The position numbers were made by a program, and so were the translations under genes. A DNA stretch of 64,000 bases from contig NZ_CP018799.1 in assembly GCF_002795805.1 (NCBI RefSeq), positions 1,233,001 through 1,297,000 of the forward strand, written 5' to 3'. The stretch comes from Mariprofundus aestuarium. GTDB taxonomy: Bacteria; Pseudomonadota; Zetaproteobacteria; Mariprofundales; Mariprofundaceae. Below, one piece after another: positions 56,132-63,407 of the stretch. Position 1 is the first letter of the stretch. Every line of letters starts with the position of its first letter. The notes under the pieces were generated by a model. It was given only the letters and a program-made list of their open reading frames with translations. It made no database searches and was not told where the DNA came from.

Positions 56132-56475
56132 TCTCTGCAGGGGATAGGATATTTGTTGAGTACTCATAGTAGCTGGTGAGAAGAGCGAGGATTGCGCCTT
56201 CAGTTAAGGTAAAGTGCCAGGAGTTCGCAGCAGGATGCAATGACCTGAAAGGGTCGAAAGGCGGTGCGGTTGGTTAGATGCTTTGTGAGCCTGAAAGCTT
56301 CAAGTTAGTTATCCCGATAACCAGGAACCGTAACACTCAAACAGCTACATGATTTTGAAAATATGTGATCAGGGTAGGGGACTCCTACCCTCTCAAAAAT
56401 GATTCGATCGTGCCTTGTGGCAGCCCCCTCAATCAGCTCATTAGAGATGAATGCTGTGTGCCATTAGGCAGACCC
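56132..56475. other. spacer after the porin gene
   Basis: No gene is seen. An 8-bp hairpin AGGGTAGG/CCTACCCT is at 56373-56393; its left arm includes a KOPS-like GGGTAGGG octamer at 56374-56381. Confidence 0.45.
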
Positions 56476-56516
56476 TATAATGTTGGTTCATTTAGAACCC
56501 CGCAAAGAACCAACAT
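56476..56516 (+). promoter_or_regulatory. TATAAT box overlapping inverted GAACCAACA sites
   Basis: A perfect TATAAT at 56476-56481 has no good -35. Beginning at 56480, ATGTTGGTTC faces GAACCAACAT (56507-56516), a perfect 10-bp inverted repeat with a 17-base centre. The position suggests an operator at the transcription start. Confidence 0.6.
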
Positions 56517-56639
56517 ATGGAGCGACTGGGGCAATCCAACACATTCCACTACAAGGGCCACCTATAGACCATTGTTTATTTAACAAAGAAGATTCGCCTT
56601 GCCATCTGGACATATATAAATACCATAGACCAACACGAA

Positions 56640-56711
56640 GAACCAACACCAAGAGGGGTGCCGTCTTGTTGGTTCTTTTGGGTGGTTTTCTCGCACAAAA
56701 AGAACCAACAA
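56640..56711 (+). repeat. three further GAACCAACA sites before the start codon
   Basis: GAACCAACA occurs at 56640-56648. A perfect 14-bp inverted repeat TTGTTGGTTCTTTT (56666-56679) and AAAAGAACCAACAA (56698-56711) then follows. With the two upstream copies this is five identical cores in 230 bp. Confidence 0.8.
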
Positions 56712-56722
56712 TGGAGCTCTAC

Positions 56723-57412
56723 ATGGCTTTATCTGAGTCAGATATCAGCGCTACTAAAGTGCCACATGGCAGAAACCAGTTTAAGGTCAGCGATGGTGGT
56801 GGACTCTATTTGCTGGTGAAGTCATCGGGCAGGTACTGGAAGCTTGCGTATCGTTTTGACGGCAAGCAAAAATCATTGGCATTGGGTGTCTACCCATCGG
56901 TTAGCATAGAGCAAGCTCGCGAGAAACGTGATGCAGCTAAGGCGCTACTGGCGCAAAACATTGATCCGGGCGAGATAAAAAAACAGGAACGGATGGAGCA
57001 GCGGACAGCTACTCAGCCTCCTGATTCCCAAGGCACCCAGGAGCGCCAACCAATTCAGAACAGGGGGCGACGCCCCGAAATATTGACTCATAGAGAGCAG
57101 AGCATCATTGAAGGGCGCCGCCTGTGCATTCTTCAAGTGCTTGCCGATTCAAATGCATATGCAACCAGTGAAGATGTACTGCTGCAGGAGCTCGATTCAC
57201 GGGGACACAGGATCTCTTTTGACAGGTTGCGCACCGATATTGCATGGTTACACGAACAACAGGTCGTGCAGCTAAAAACTGGACCTCTATGGGGCATCTA
57301 TTTAACGCAGACCGGGCTCGATTCAGCTCTTGGCCGCATGTGGACACCAGGCGTTAAGCGGCCCGAAGAAAACTTAACTGGGGAGATGGAGATGGATTCT
57401 CAGTCTGGCTGA
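56723..57412 (+). CDS. chimeric protein: integrase arm-type DNA-binding domain joined to Mu-like phage HTH domain
   Basis: About 229 residues. Residues 1-95 are the DUF4102 arm-type DNA-binding domain of P4-like integrases (MALSESDISATKVPHGRNQFKVSDGGGLYLLV ... LALGVYPSVSIEQAREKRDAAKALLAQNIDPGE), but no catalytic domain follows. After a polar linker, residues about 125-220 resemble a small regulator of Mu-like prophages (EGRRLCILQVLADSNAYATSEDVLLQELDSRGHRISFDRLRTDIAWLHEQQ ... PGVKRP). ATG at 56723 lies 6 bases after GGAG. Upstream GAACCAACA repeats are probable binding sites of the arm domain (inference). It is a domain fusion or fossil of two phages. Confidence 0.8.
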   Translation: MALSESDISATKVPHGRNQFKVSDGGGLYLLVKSSGRYWKLAYRFDGKQKSLALGVYPSVSIEQAREKRDAAKALLAQNIDPGEIKKQERMEQRTATQPPDSQGTQERQPIQNRGRRPEILTHREQSIIEGRRLCILQVLADSNAYATSEDVLLQELDSRGHRISFDRLRTDIAWLHEQQVVQLKTGPLWGIYLTQTGLDSALGRMWTPGVKRPEENLTGEMEMDSQSG

Positions 57413-57567
57413 TTGGCCTGTTCTTCCTGATAGTCACTATCATGTTCACGATGATCGTTTTTCTGAGGATCAGGAACAGGAATATAGATGCTCACACCTG
57501 GAACAGGGCTAATGCTTACACCACATCCAGTTAGAAAAAGCAGCAGTGCAATCAGTAATGGCCTCAT
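57400..57567 (-). CDS. small lipoprotein (55 residues)
   Basis: The frame starts at ATG 57567 after AGAGGA. The product MRPLLIALLLFLTGCGVSI is a complete lipoprotein signal with lipobox LTGC (Cys14), followed by about 40 polar residues rich in Pro, Asp, His and Gln (VPDPQKNDHREHDSDYQEEQ). The last 13 bases overlap the 3' end of the chimeric gene on the other strand. Function unknown. Confidence 0.65.
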   Translation of the reverse strand: MRPLLIALLLFLTGCGVSISPVPGVSIYIPVPDPQKNDHREHDSDYQEEQANQPD

Positions 57568-57816
57568 AGTTCCTCTCAATATGTTTATTAGAACGAACGA
57601 ATCATATCACAAGGGGCTTACTCTGCCATTCACGTGAATTAGTAATGAGAATATTTCAGGGTGCTGCTGCCCAGTTCCAAGTTGTTGTTTCTAGATTTTA
57701 TTCAAGGTTTCTGTTTTCCAGGCATGGCACCTGTTATTGTTTTCACATCCGTCGAGAGGGGGCTTAAGAAGTGCCTAACAAGTTGATACCTTCGGCCTTA
57801 TATAAATAGATTACAC
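57568..57816. other. spacer before the element boundary
   Basis: AT-rich; no coding region, tRNA or strong structure recognised up to the left direct repeat. Confidence 0.4.
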
Positions 57817-57917
57817 AACGTCGCATAATGGATATTCAGAAATCGGAAATAAGCCGGCACAACTCTCCACAGGTCGTGTATAAGTGTAGCGACGATTTCG
57901 CGACAGAAACAAGCGAT

Positions 57918-58121
57918 TCATTTCACAGGCTCCTGACTGTTAAGTAATATTCTGCGGATTTCCTGCCGCAAAACATGTGAAACGGGCACATCATGTGACT
58001 CGCAATAACTCTGCAAGTCTTCCTTCATCCAGAGTGGAACACGAAACCGGATCTCATAAATCTTCGTGTTGTCCAGGCGCATAGCTAGACGGTTCATTGA
58101 TAGGGGGGCTTTAAACATCAT
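57918..58121 (-). CDS. ribbon-helix-helix-like protein
   Basis: Sixty-seven residues, with YEIRFRVPLWMKEDLQSYCESHDVPVSHVLRQEIRRIL matching the strand-helix-helix pattern of Arc/MetJ type DNA-binding proteins. Upstream Met codons at residues 9 and 14 may be the real start. It is the last gene of the element on this strand. Confidence 0.6.
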   Translation of the reverse strand: MMFKAPLSMNRLAMRLDNTKIYEIRFRVPLWMKEDLQSYCESHDVPVSHVLRQEIRRILLNSQEPVK

Positions 58122-58203
58122 AAGAAGCTTTTCCAGTCAATATTAATGGAGGAGGGGCCACCCACCGACCTGCACCCACTCGAGGTCGCCCACCGTCCTG
58201 ACA

Positions 58204-58250
58204 CACAACACTTCGCGCCGCATCTGTAGACACTGCGGCTTCGTGTTGTG
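58204..58250. other. long two-part hairpin within the element
   Basis: CACAACAC (58204) pairs with GTGTTGTG (ending 58250), and an inner CCGCA/TGCGG stem surrounds an 11-base loop, with internal loops of 6 and 4 bases. It lies in a GC-rich, apparently noncoding stretch between the two small DNA-binding genes. Possible single-strand origin, packaging or RNA structure. Confidence 0.5.
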
Positions 58251-58381
58251 GACAGCACCGTGGACGAACGTGGGCACAACTCCGTGGATGGCCAAGCACT
58301 AAACACTCGCTCTTCTGATGGTCATTAAAGGAGGGATTCACCATCAAAAACGATTGATTTCCACTAAGGGATAAAGACAAA

Positions 58382-58843
58382 TTATTCATCATAAAACCCC
58401 GGAAATGGTTCGGTTAAATGATTACCCTGTTTTGTTGTATATAGATCAGGTTTAGCGTTACAGGAAGCGCCTAAATTACCGGAATCATTAGATATATGGC
58501 CATCACTAGAACTGCGGCCACCAATAGATCGAATAGGTAATATTTCTTCATTATTCTGATTATAGACTATATTTTCAGGGTCGCAAATCGGCACTGTGTC
58601 CTGAATTTCATGTTGAATATGATCGAATACAGACTGTAATACCTTACTGCCTTTGTTAGGTAATTGAGACCGAATATCAGCAGATTGTTCAAGAAGGTCA
58701 GAAATTTGATCAATATGGTCTAAATTGGTCTCAAACAGACTTGAAAGAATGGATGACATACATTCACCGGACACCTGAGACAAACGACGAATAGATGCGG
58801 CTGCATCATCACTCAAAGTTACTTTGATGCGCTTATTAACCAT
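58382..58843 (-). CDS. ribbon-helix-helix domain protein of the element
   Basis: A 153-residue protein whose N-terminus KRIKVTLSDDAAASIRRLSQVSGECMSSILSSLFE has the strand-helix-helix pattern of RHH regulators. The rest is polar and likely disordered. AAGGAGG is 8 bases ahead of the ATG, the strongest ribosome site in the element. It overlaps the 74-residue frame upstream by 25 bases. Similar RHH-tail proteins occur in small phages and plasmids; role here is unknown. Confidence 0.65.
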   Translation of the reverse strand: MVNKRIKVTLSDDAAASIRRLSQVSGECMSSILSSLFETNLDHIDQISDLLEQSADIRSQLPNKGSKVLQSVFDHIQHEIQDTVPICDPENIVYNQNNEEILPIRSIGGRSSSDGHISNDSGNLGASCNAKPDLYTTKQGNHLTEPFPGFYDE

Positions 58844-59043
58844 CTGTACTCCTCCTTGTCAGTCCGATTTAGTAGTGACCCAAAAAAGCTAAAAAGGGCC
58901 TGAATAGTGTCACAGGTGTCAGTGTTTACGGGTGTTACTATAGTACCCTTGCTACGCCTTCGGCTGCGCTCCGTCCGTCCATTGGGGCGGGCGGTGCTCG
59001 CGCTACAGGCGTTTAGATTTGGTTTAAATGATGGATGACTCAT
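58819..59043 (-). CDS. possible small basic protein
   Basis: Seventy-four residues, with an ATGA overlap with the upstream gene and an Arg/Ser-rich segment (RTERSRRRSKG). The DNA is unusually GC-rich with CCTTCGGCTGCGCTCC-type repeats, so the frame may be fortuitous. Confidence 0.3.
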   Translation of the reverse strand: MSHPSFKPNLNACSASTARPNGRTERSRRRSKGTIVTPVNTDTCDTIQALFSFFGSLLNRTDKEEYRWLISASK

Positions 59044-59309
59044 GCAGCTATCCGGAAATCGCTTAGCGTCGATTCTGGGAGCATGTAATCGTCACCATGA
59101 CGACGACACAGTTCGTGAAAACATGCTTCACGTAGCTGATGAAGCGGATGCATCGAATCATCTTCATAACGATTTGCTTCCGGATTATGGCTTGCAGCAA
59201 GTTCAGCATAATTTATGATTGTCTTTAATTCCGAATCAGTGGATAGGGCGGCAGCTTCCGTTAAGCCTTCAATATCAACGAATTTAGATTGATTTAGTTT
59301 TATGTTCAT
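59040..59309 (-). CDS. hypothetical protein of the element
   Basis: Eighty-nine residues starting MNIKLNQSKFVDIEGLTEAAAL; AAGGAG lies 7 bases before this ATG, so it is preferred over an upstream Met. Contains a short acidic middle and FHELCRRHGDDYMLPESTL near the C-terminus. No domain recognised. It is the first gene of the element, 17 bases from the right repeat. Confidence 0.55.
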   Translation of the reverse strand: MNIKLNQSKFVDIEGLTEAAALSTDSELKTIINYAELAASHNPEANRYEDDSMHPLHQLREACFHELCRRHGDDYMLPESTLSDFRIAA

Positions 59310-59327
59310 TTGTGGCTCCTTTTTATA

Positions 59328-59355
59328 ACGTCGCATAATGGATATTATGTAAAGT
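59328..59355 (+). other. chromosome dimer resolution site dif
   Basis: XerC half ACGTCGCATAA, centre TGGATA, XerD half TTATGTAAAGT. The core CGCATAATGGATATTATGT differs from that of Escherichia dif at one position of 19. KOPS-like GGGNAGGG octamers seen by eye on the left are all plus-strand (4590, 6151, 43430, 45856, 48051, 49961, 56374), and the one on the right is minus-strand (61691), as FtsK guidance requires. Confidence 0.88.
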
Positions 59356-59366
59356 CATAGGGAGAT

Positions 59367-60161
59367 GTGGTGCCTGATAGGATTAAAGGTAAAGACAATC
59401 ATTACGAGAAGTTATATGCACTCATGAAGGTACTTCGTGAGGAATGTCCGTGGGACAAAGAGCAAACCCTCCTCTCATTACGTCGCTATACACTCGAGGA
59501 AGTTCACGAAGTCTTGGAAGCCATCGACATCGCTGACAGTGACGACAACTGGGAGCCTCTTAAATCTGAACTCGGTGACCTTCTCATTCAGGTGCTGTTC
59601 TATTCAAGGATTGCTGAGGAAGCCGGCAAGTTTGATCTGGCTGATGTGATTGATGCCCTGATCGATAAAATGATCTATCGCCACCCGCACATTTTTGACA
59701 ACGCCAATCCGAAGGATCTCACCGAGCAATGGAACAAGCTCAAGGATGCTGAGCATACCGGTCGTAAAAGCCTCATGGATGAAATACCACCTCTTCCAGC
59801 ACTCAAATACGCCCAGAAACAGCAACAGCGCGCCGCTCGCGTCGGATTCGACTGGACTAGGGCAAGCGATGTCATTGTGAAAATGCGCGAGGAACTTGAT
59901 GAACTTGAGCATGAAGTGACCAATGGTGGCGACCTGAAGCGTATAGAGGATGAATTTGGTGATGTGCTATTTACGTTGACCAATCTCGCCCGCAAGCTGA
60001 GCCTTGATGCCGAGTTATGCCTGATGAGCACAAACCGGAAGTTTGCGAATCGCTTCAGGATGATGGAACGATTGGCTGACGAAAAAGAGATTTCTCTTGG
60101 TGATCTCGATCTGGACCAGCAGGAAGAGCTGTATAAAACAGCAAAAGGCATTACAAATTAG
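59367..60161 (+). CDS. mazG: nucleoside triphosphate pyrophosphohydrolase MazG
   Basis: A 264-residue tandem-domain MazG, which hydrolyses (d)NTPs to NMP and pyrophosphate. First domain: LREECPWDKEQTLLSLRRYTLEEVHEVLEAID ... SELGDLLIQVLFYSRIAEE (E-E-x-x-E...E-x-x-D). The second has KMREELDELEHEV ... IEDEFGDVLFTLTNLARKL. Start is GTG (59367 or 59370) after AGGGAG. It lies only 11 bases from dif, so the inserted element now forms its upstream region and could affect its promoter. Confidence 0.95.
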   Translation: MVPDRIKGKDNHYEKLYALMKVLREECPWDKEQTLLSLRRYTLEEVHEVLEAIDIADSDDNWEPLKSELGDLLIQVLFYSRIAEEAGKFDLADVIDALIDKMIYRHPHIFDNANPKDLTEQWNKLKDAEHTGRKSLMDEIPPLPALKYAQKQQQRAARVGFDWTRASDVIVKMREELDELEHEVTNGGDLKRIEDEFGDVLFTLTNLARKLSLDAELCLMSTNRKFANRFRMMERLADEKEISLGDLDLDQQEELYKTAKGITN

Positions 60162-60321
60162 GAACTTATAATGAATGAAGGTTGCAACAAGGTCCCCGGT
60201 TCCGAACCCGGACTGCAGACACGTGGTGTAATCAACACAAACCCACTTGAAATAAACACTTTTATTTTCAATGATTTAGAACAACCCTTTACGTCAAGGC
60301 AATAACGGTAATACTTAACCT

Positions 60322-60909
60322 ATGCAGTGGACTATCTCCAATCAACTTACCTTCGGCCGGGTTGCCATCATCCCGGTATTCATAGCAGTTTTTTATCTAC
60401 CGGGTGATCTTGGCTACTGGCTCTCCTCACTGCTGTTTGTTCTTGCGTCGTTTACAGACTGGCTTGATGGATACCTGGCACGCAGTCGTGGTGAAGTCAC
60501 CGCATTTGGCCGCTTCCTTGACCCTGTAGCAGACAAGCTTCTTGTGGCTGCTGCCCTTGTTCTGGTTGTTTCGGCGGATATGGCCCCTGCCGTTCTTGCT
60601 GTGATCATCATAGGACGTGAAATCGCCATCGGTGCCCTACGCGAATGGCTGGCAGAGCGTTCAACCGTGGTTCATGTATCCCTGATTGCAAAATGGAAAA
60701 CAGCCCTTCAGATGGTCGCTATCTCCGCCCTTCTACTGCATGTCGAAATTCTTGGCATATCGATGCATGATATTGGCCTGACCCTGTTATGGGTTGCCGC
60801 CGCACTCACTCTCTGGTCCGGTTATGACTATATTAAAAGCGCGTGGCCGGAATTGATGACTCAGGATGATCCGGCAGAGCCTAAAGTCGAGAACGAAGAA
60901 GCTCCGTAA
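60322..60909 (+). CDS. pgsA: CDP-diacylglycerol--glycerol-3-phosphate 3-phosphatidyltransferase
   Basis: A 195-residue CDP-alcohol phosphatidyltransferase making phosphatidylglycerol phosphate. The signature D-x2-D-G-x2-A-R-x8-G-x3-D-x3-D is present in DWLDGYLARSRGEVTAFGRFLDPVADK, with four to five membrane spans. The C-terminus has a short acidic tail (DDPAEPKVENEEAP). Its 3' end overlaps by 29 bases the convergent dehydrogenase gene. A 160-base spacer separates it from mazG. Confidence 0.93.
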   Translation: MQWTISNQLTFGRVAIIPVFIAVFYLPGDLGYWLSSLLFVLASFTDWLDGYLARSRGEVTAFGRFLDPVADKLLVAAALVLVVSADMAPAVLAVIIIGREIAIGALREWLAERSTVVHVSLIAKWKTALQMVAISALLLHVEILGISMHDIGLTLLWVAAALTLWSGYDYIKSAWPELMTQDDPAEPKVENEEAP

Positions 60910-62083
60910 TCTCTGATTGATTCAGTTTAATCGGGTTGGTGGCCATGCTACCACCACTGATATTGGCAATAATGTTCGGAAAATCAGCCTCACTAACACC
61001 AAAAGCGGTGAGTCGCGGCATCTCCAGCTCCTCTGTCCATAATTTTAACAACTTCAGCAAAGCATCCCGCGCGTCTCTGTCGCCAAGCTCATCCTGATTG
61101 CAGAGTAGCCGCCCCGCTTCCGCATACTTAAACAGCCCGGGGTTCTCTGGCTCTCGCTCCCGCATAGCCTCAATATTGATGCGTACAGCCTCAAAAAGCA
61201 GCGTTCCGCACACCACACCATGCGGAATCGGATAGAAAGCGCCCAGCGGTGAAGCGAGCCCATGTACCGATCCAAGCCCTGCATTGGCCAGCGTTAACCC
61301 TGAAATTGATGAGGCATAGAGCATGCCGGAACGCGCATCAAGATTGCTGCCGTCCATGACAGCCACAGCCAGCGAATCCCTGATCCTCTCCAGGCCACTT
61401 AGAGCCAGCGCATCACTCATCGGTGACGCCTTTGTTGAAACGTACGATTCAAGCAGCTGTGTAAACGCATCCATGCCACAGGATGACGTAACAGCCTTAG
61501 GGCAGCTCAGCGTCAGTTCCGGATCAAGAATAATATGTCTGGCAACCAGCTCATCATCACGAAATGACTTTTTATAACCGTCTACACCAATCACCGACAA
61601 CACGGCATTTTTACTAGTTTCACCCCCGGTTCCGGCAGTTGTTGGCAAAGCAACAAATGGGGTCGAAGGCCCCTTGTATACTTTTCCGCGCCCTACCCCC
61701 TCCAGATACTCCATCACCGAGTCACCTGAAGGCAGCAATCCGGCTATGGCCTTGGCAGCATCTACAGCGCTGCCACCGCCAATAGCCACAACCACATCAG
61801 GAGCCCAGTTCCGCTGTTCGGCAACAGTATCATCAACAAGTTGCGGCGAAGGCTCGCCACTGACTGTGATGCGCCGCAACTCAAATTCCGATTGAAGCTC
61901 ATGCCACAGTTCACTGCATAGTGAGGATTCATCAAATGACCTTCCTCCGGTTACAAGCAACAGGCGCGAACCGAACGAGAGTGCGATTTCAGCAAGTTTA
62001 AAGCGCGTTCCAGCGCCAAAATGGATATGCGGGGTGGAAGCAAAAAAGAATGGTGAAAGCATCCCTGCAACATAGCAGGGCAT
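60881..62083 (-). CDS. iron-containing (group III) alcohol dehydrogenase
   Basis: About 400 residues. NAD-binding region VVVAIGGGSAVDAAKAIAGLLPSG, followed by LPTTAGTGGETSKNAVLS, and the metal ligands in MDAFTQLLE (Asp) and HGLASPLGAFYPIPHGVVCGTLL (two His). Substrate among alcohols and aldehydes is unclear. The ATG at 62083 is used; a second ATG at 62062 gives the normal start MLSPFFF. It is convergent with pgsA. Confidence 0.9.
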   Translation of the reverse strand: MPCYVAGMLSPFFFASTPHIHFGAGTRFKLAEIALSFGSRLLLVTGGRSFDESSLCSELWHELQSEFELRRITVSGEPSPQLVDDTVAEQRNWAPDVVVAIGGGSAVDAAKAIAGLLPSGDSVMEYLEGVGRGKVYKGPSTPFVALPTTAGTGGETSKNAVLSVIGVDGYKKSFRDDELVARHIILDPELTLSCPKAVTSSCGMDAFTQLLESYVSTKASPMSDALALSGLERIRDSLAVAVMDGSNLDARSGMLYASSISGLTLANAGLGSVHGLASPLGAFYPIPHGVVCGTLLFEAVRINIEAMREREPENPGLFKYAEAGRLLCNQDELGDRDARDALLKLLKLWTEELEMPRLTAFGVSEADFPNIIANISGGSMATNPIKLNQSEITELLRSRL

Positions 62084-62204
62084 CACAATTTCGGCCAGAT
62101 TTAGACTAGTGCATATACCTAGGAACCCATTGTGGTATTATAATATTGGTTTCGGTCATGAGAAACCATTCGGTCAATAAGAGCTTTCAGCAGATAGCGT
62201 TGAA

Positions 62205-62585
62205 CTACTCAGATTCATCTAAGTACTGAATTGCTTGCCCAACTGTTTTGAAAGCGTGAGTGGAAATTGAACTTTTGTCAGCGGTTAGCAACTCCCACAT
62301 TCTTCCCATTCCGTAATCATCCACATTAACCACCAGAGCAAATCTTCTAACGCCTAAGGGAACAAACTTAGATATCGTTTCTTGTGCGACGTTACTCATT
62401 TCAGGATAACGAAGATCTCCTAGTGTGCTTTCCGAGTGATCAACAAGCACATCCCAACCTTCACGCCCCTCCAAATGAGATACTATCTCCGTACGGATTG
62501 AGTTAATGACCTGCAAATCAAGGATGCATTTTGACTTAACGACTATTCGTTTGTTTTCTTCATCAAGTGTCGCTGTAAAATCCAT
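62205..62585 (-). CDS. small SpoIIAA/STAS-like hypothetical protein
   Basis: About 126 residues from MDFTATLDEENKRIVVKSK. The alternating pattern (GWDVLVDHSESTLGDLRYPEM, VRRFALVVNVDDYGMGRMWELL, THAFKTVGQAIQYLDE) suggests a STAS/SpoIIAA-like fold, often seen in small regulators of bacterial stress responses. I am not sure of the family. Isolated, with its own upstream region. Confidence 0.6.
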   Translation of the reverse strand: MDFTATLDEENKRIVVKSKCILDLQVINSIRTEIVSHLEGREGWDVLVDHSESTLGDLRYPEMSNVAQETISKFVPLGVRRFALVVNVDDYGMGRMWELLTADKSSISTHAFKTVGQAIQYLDESE

Positions 62586-62700
62586 AGAACCCACCGCAAA
62601 GTGAAATATCAAGTGTGGTGAAACTATGGTTTGCCGTAACAAATTATCAAGGGTGGTGCAGACACAAAGAGAAATTCACTAAGATATCTGGATTAGTCCA

Positions 62701-62709
62701 CCCCCCCCC
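62701..62709. repeat. C9 homopolymer tract
   Basis: Nine C residues (preceded by CCA) in the noncoding stretch between 62586 and 62910; potentially variable in length. Confidence 0.6.
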
Positions 62710-62743
62710 TGCCTAGGTGAACCACCTGTACAAATTCGCCATA

Positions 62744-62781
62744 AAAAAGGAGCTGCATTTCTGCAACCCCTTTATTTTATT
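62744..62781. terminator. probable terminator-like hairpin
   Basis: AAAAGGAGCTGCA, short loop, TGCAACCCCTTT (two mismatches) followed by ATTTTAT on the plus strand. Confidence 0.5.
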
Positions 62782-62910
62782 GCGGCCAACAACGGACACT
62801 CAGAGGTATCTGAGTAAATCAGTGGCGATTTAATTTATATCTATCGCCATGCTTAGGTATAGTTTGGATATCTTGGTCAGAATTTCAGCCTGATCTAGAT
62901 GGAGTCACAA

Positions 62911-63093
62911 ATGACCATAAAAATAAAGACCTCAAATCGGAGTGCTAAAAAAAATCCCGAACAGATCAGGGAAAAAATCTCTAATGCTGCTTATTTCCTT
63001 TCTGAAAAACGCGGCTTCGAAGGAGACTGTCAGCTACACGATTGGTTAGAAGCGGAGGCTCAAATCCACCACAGCCATGGAAAGGGCAACTAA
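62911..63093 (+). CDS. DUF2934 family small protein
   Basis: About 60 residues. The motif IREKISNAAYFLSEKRGFEGDCQLHDWLEAEAQI is the DUF2934 core (AYFLxEKRG...DWLxAExxI). Function is not known. ATG at 62911 has GGAG 6 bases before; ATG at 62899 would add four residues. Confidence 0.85.
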   Translation: MTIKIKTSNRSAKKNPEQIREKISNAAYFLSEKRGFEGDCQLHDWLEAEAQIHHSHGKGN

Positions 63094-63407
63094 CAACGTC
63101 ATGAATTGAGCGTATTTTTTTTGCTGCGCATGCAATTTTGCCGCGAATGGCAGGCAATATTAAGTGATAAAGATAGTCTCATTCCAATAGTGCCATGTTT
63201 TGTCCTCCACGGAGTGCAAACCAAGGACAGTATCGGCAGCTTAAGGCTCAATTAACACATATAAGTGCAATCCAGGTATATTCAGCTATAGTGAAAACCA
63301 CGAATAGTTGGTCGACATGTATCTATCCTCCCGTGGTACAAAAAGAGGGAGTGTGATGCTCTTCATTGCACTGGCTGAAGAGGGTATACGGGATGGAGAG
63401 AGTAATC
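63094..63407. other. spacer before the cyclase-like gene
   Basis: No coding frame or RNA recognised; a run of eight to nine T follows the DUF2934 gene (63113-63121) without a clear stem. The promoter for the next gene must be here, but I cannot place it. Confidence 0.35.

Larger units (their letters stand above)
57817..59346. mobile_element. small Xer/dif-integrated element
   Basis: The segment is bounded by two identical 20-bp direct repeats, AACGTCGCATAATGGATATT, at 57817-57836 and 59327-59346. The right copy continues into a complete dif XerD half, the left one does not. This is the layout of elements that use host XerCD to enter dif (filamentous phages such as CTX and related satellites). 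The period is 1510 bp. It encodes only small minus-strand proteins, two of them ribbon-helix-helix-like, and no replication or coat protein, so it is a satellite, a minimal element or a remnant. Confidence 0.75.

Noticed and set aside
58111-58392. 93-residue minus-strand frame between the RHH genes
   Set aside because: GC-rich, overlaps the hairpin, no domain pattern, no good ribosome site; more probably noncoding.
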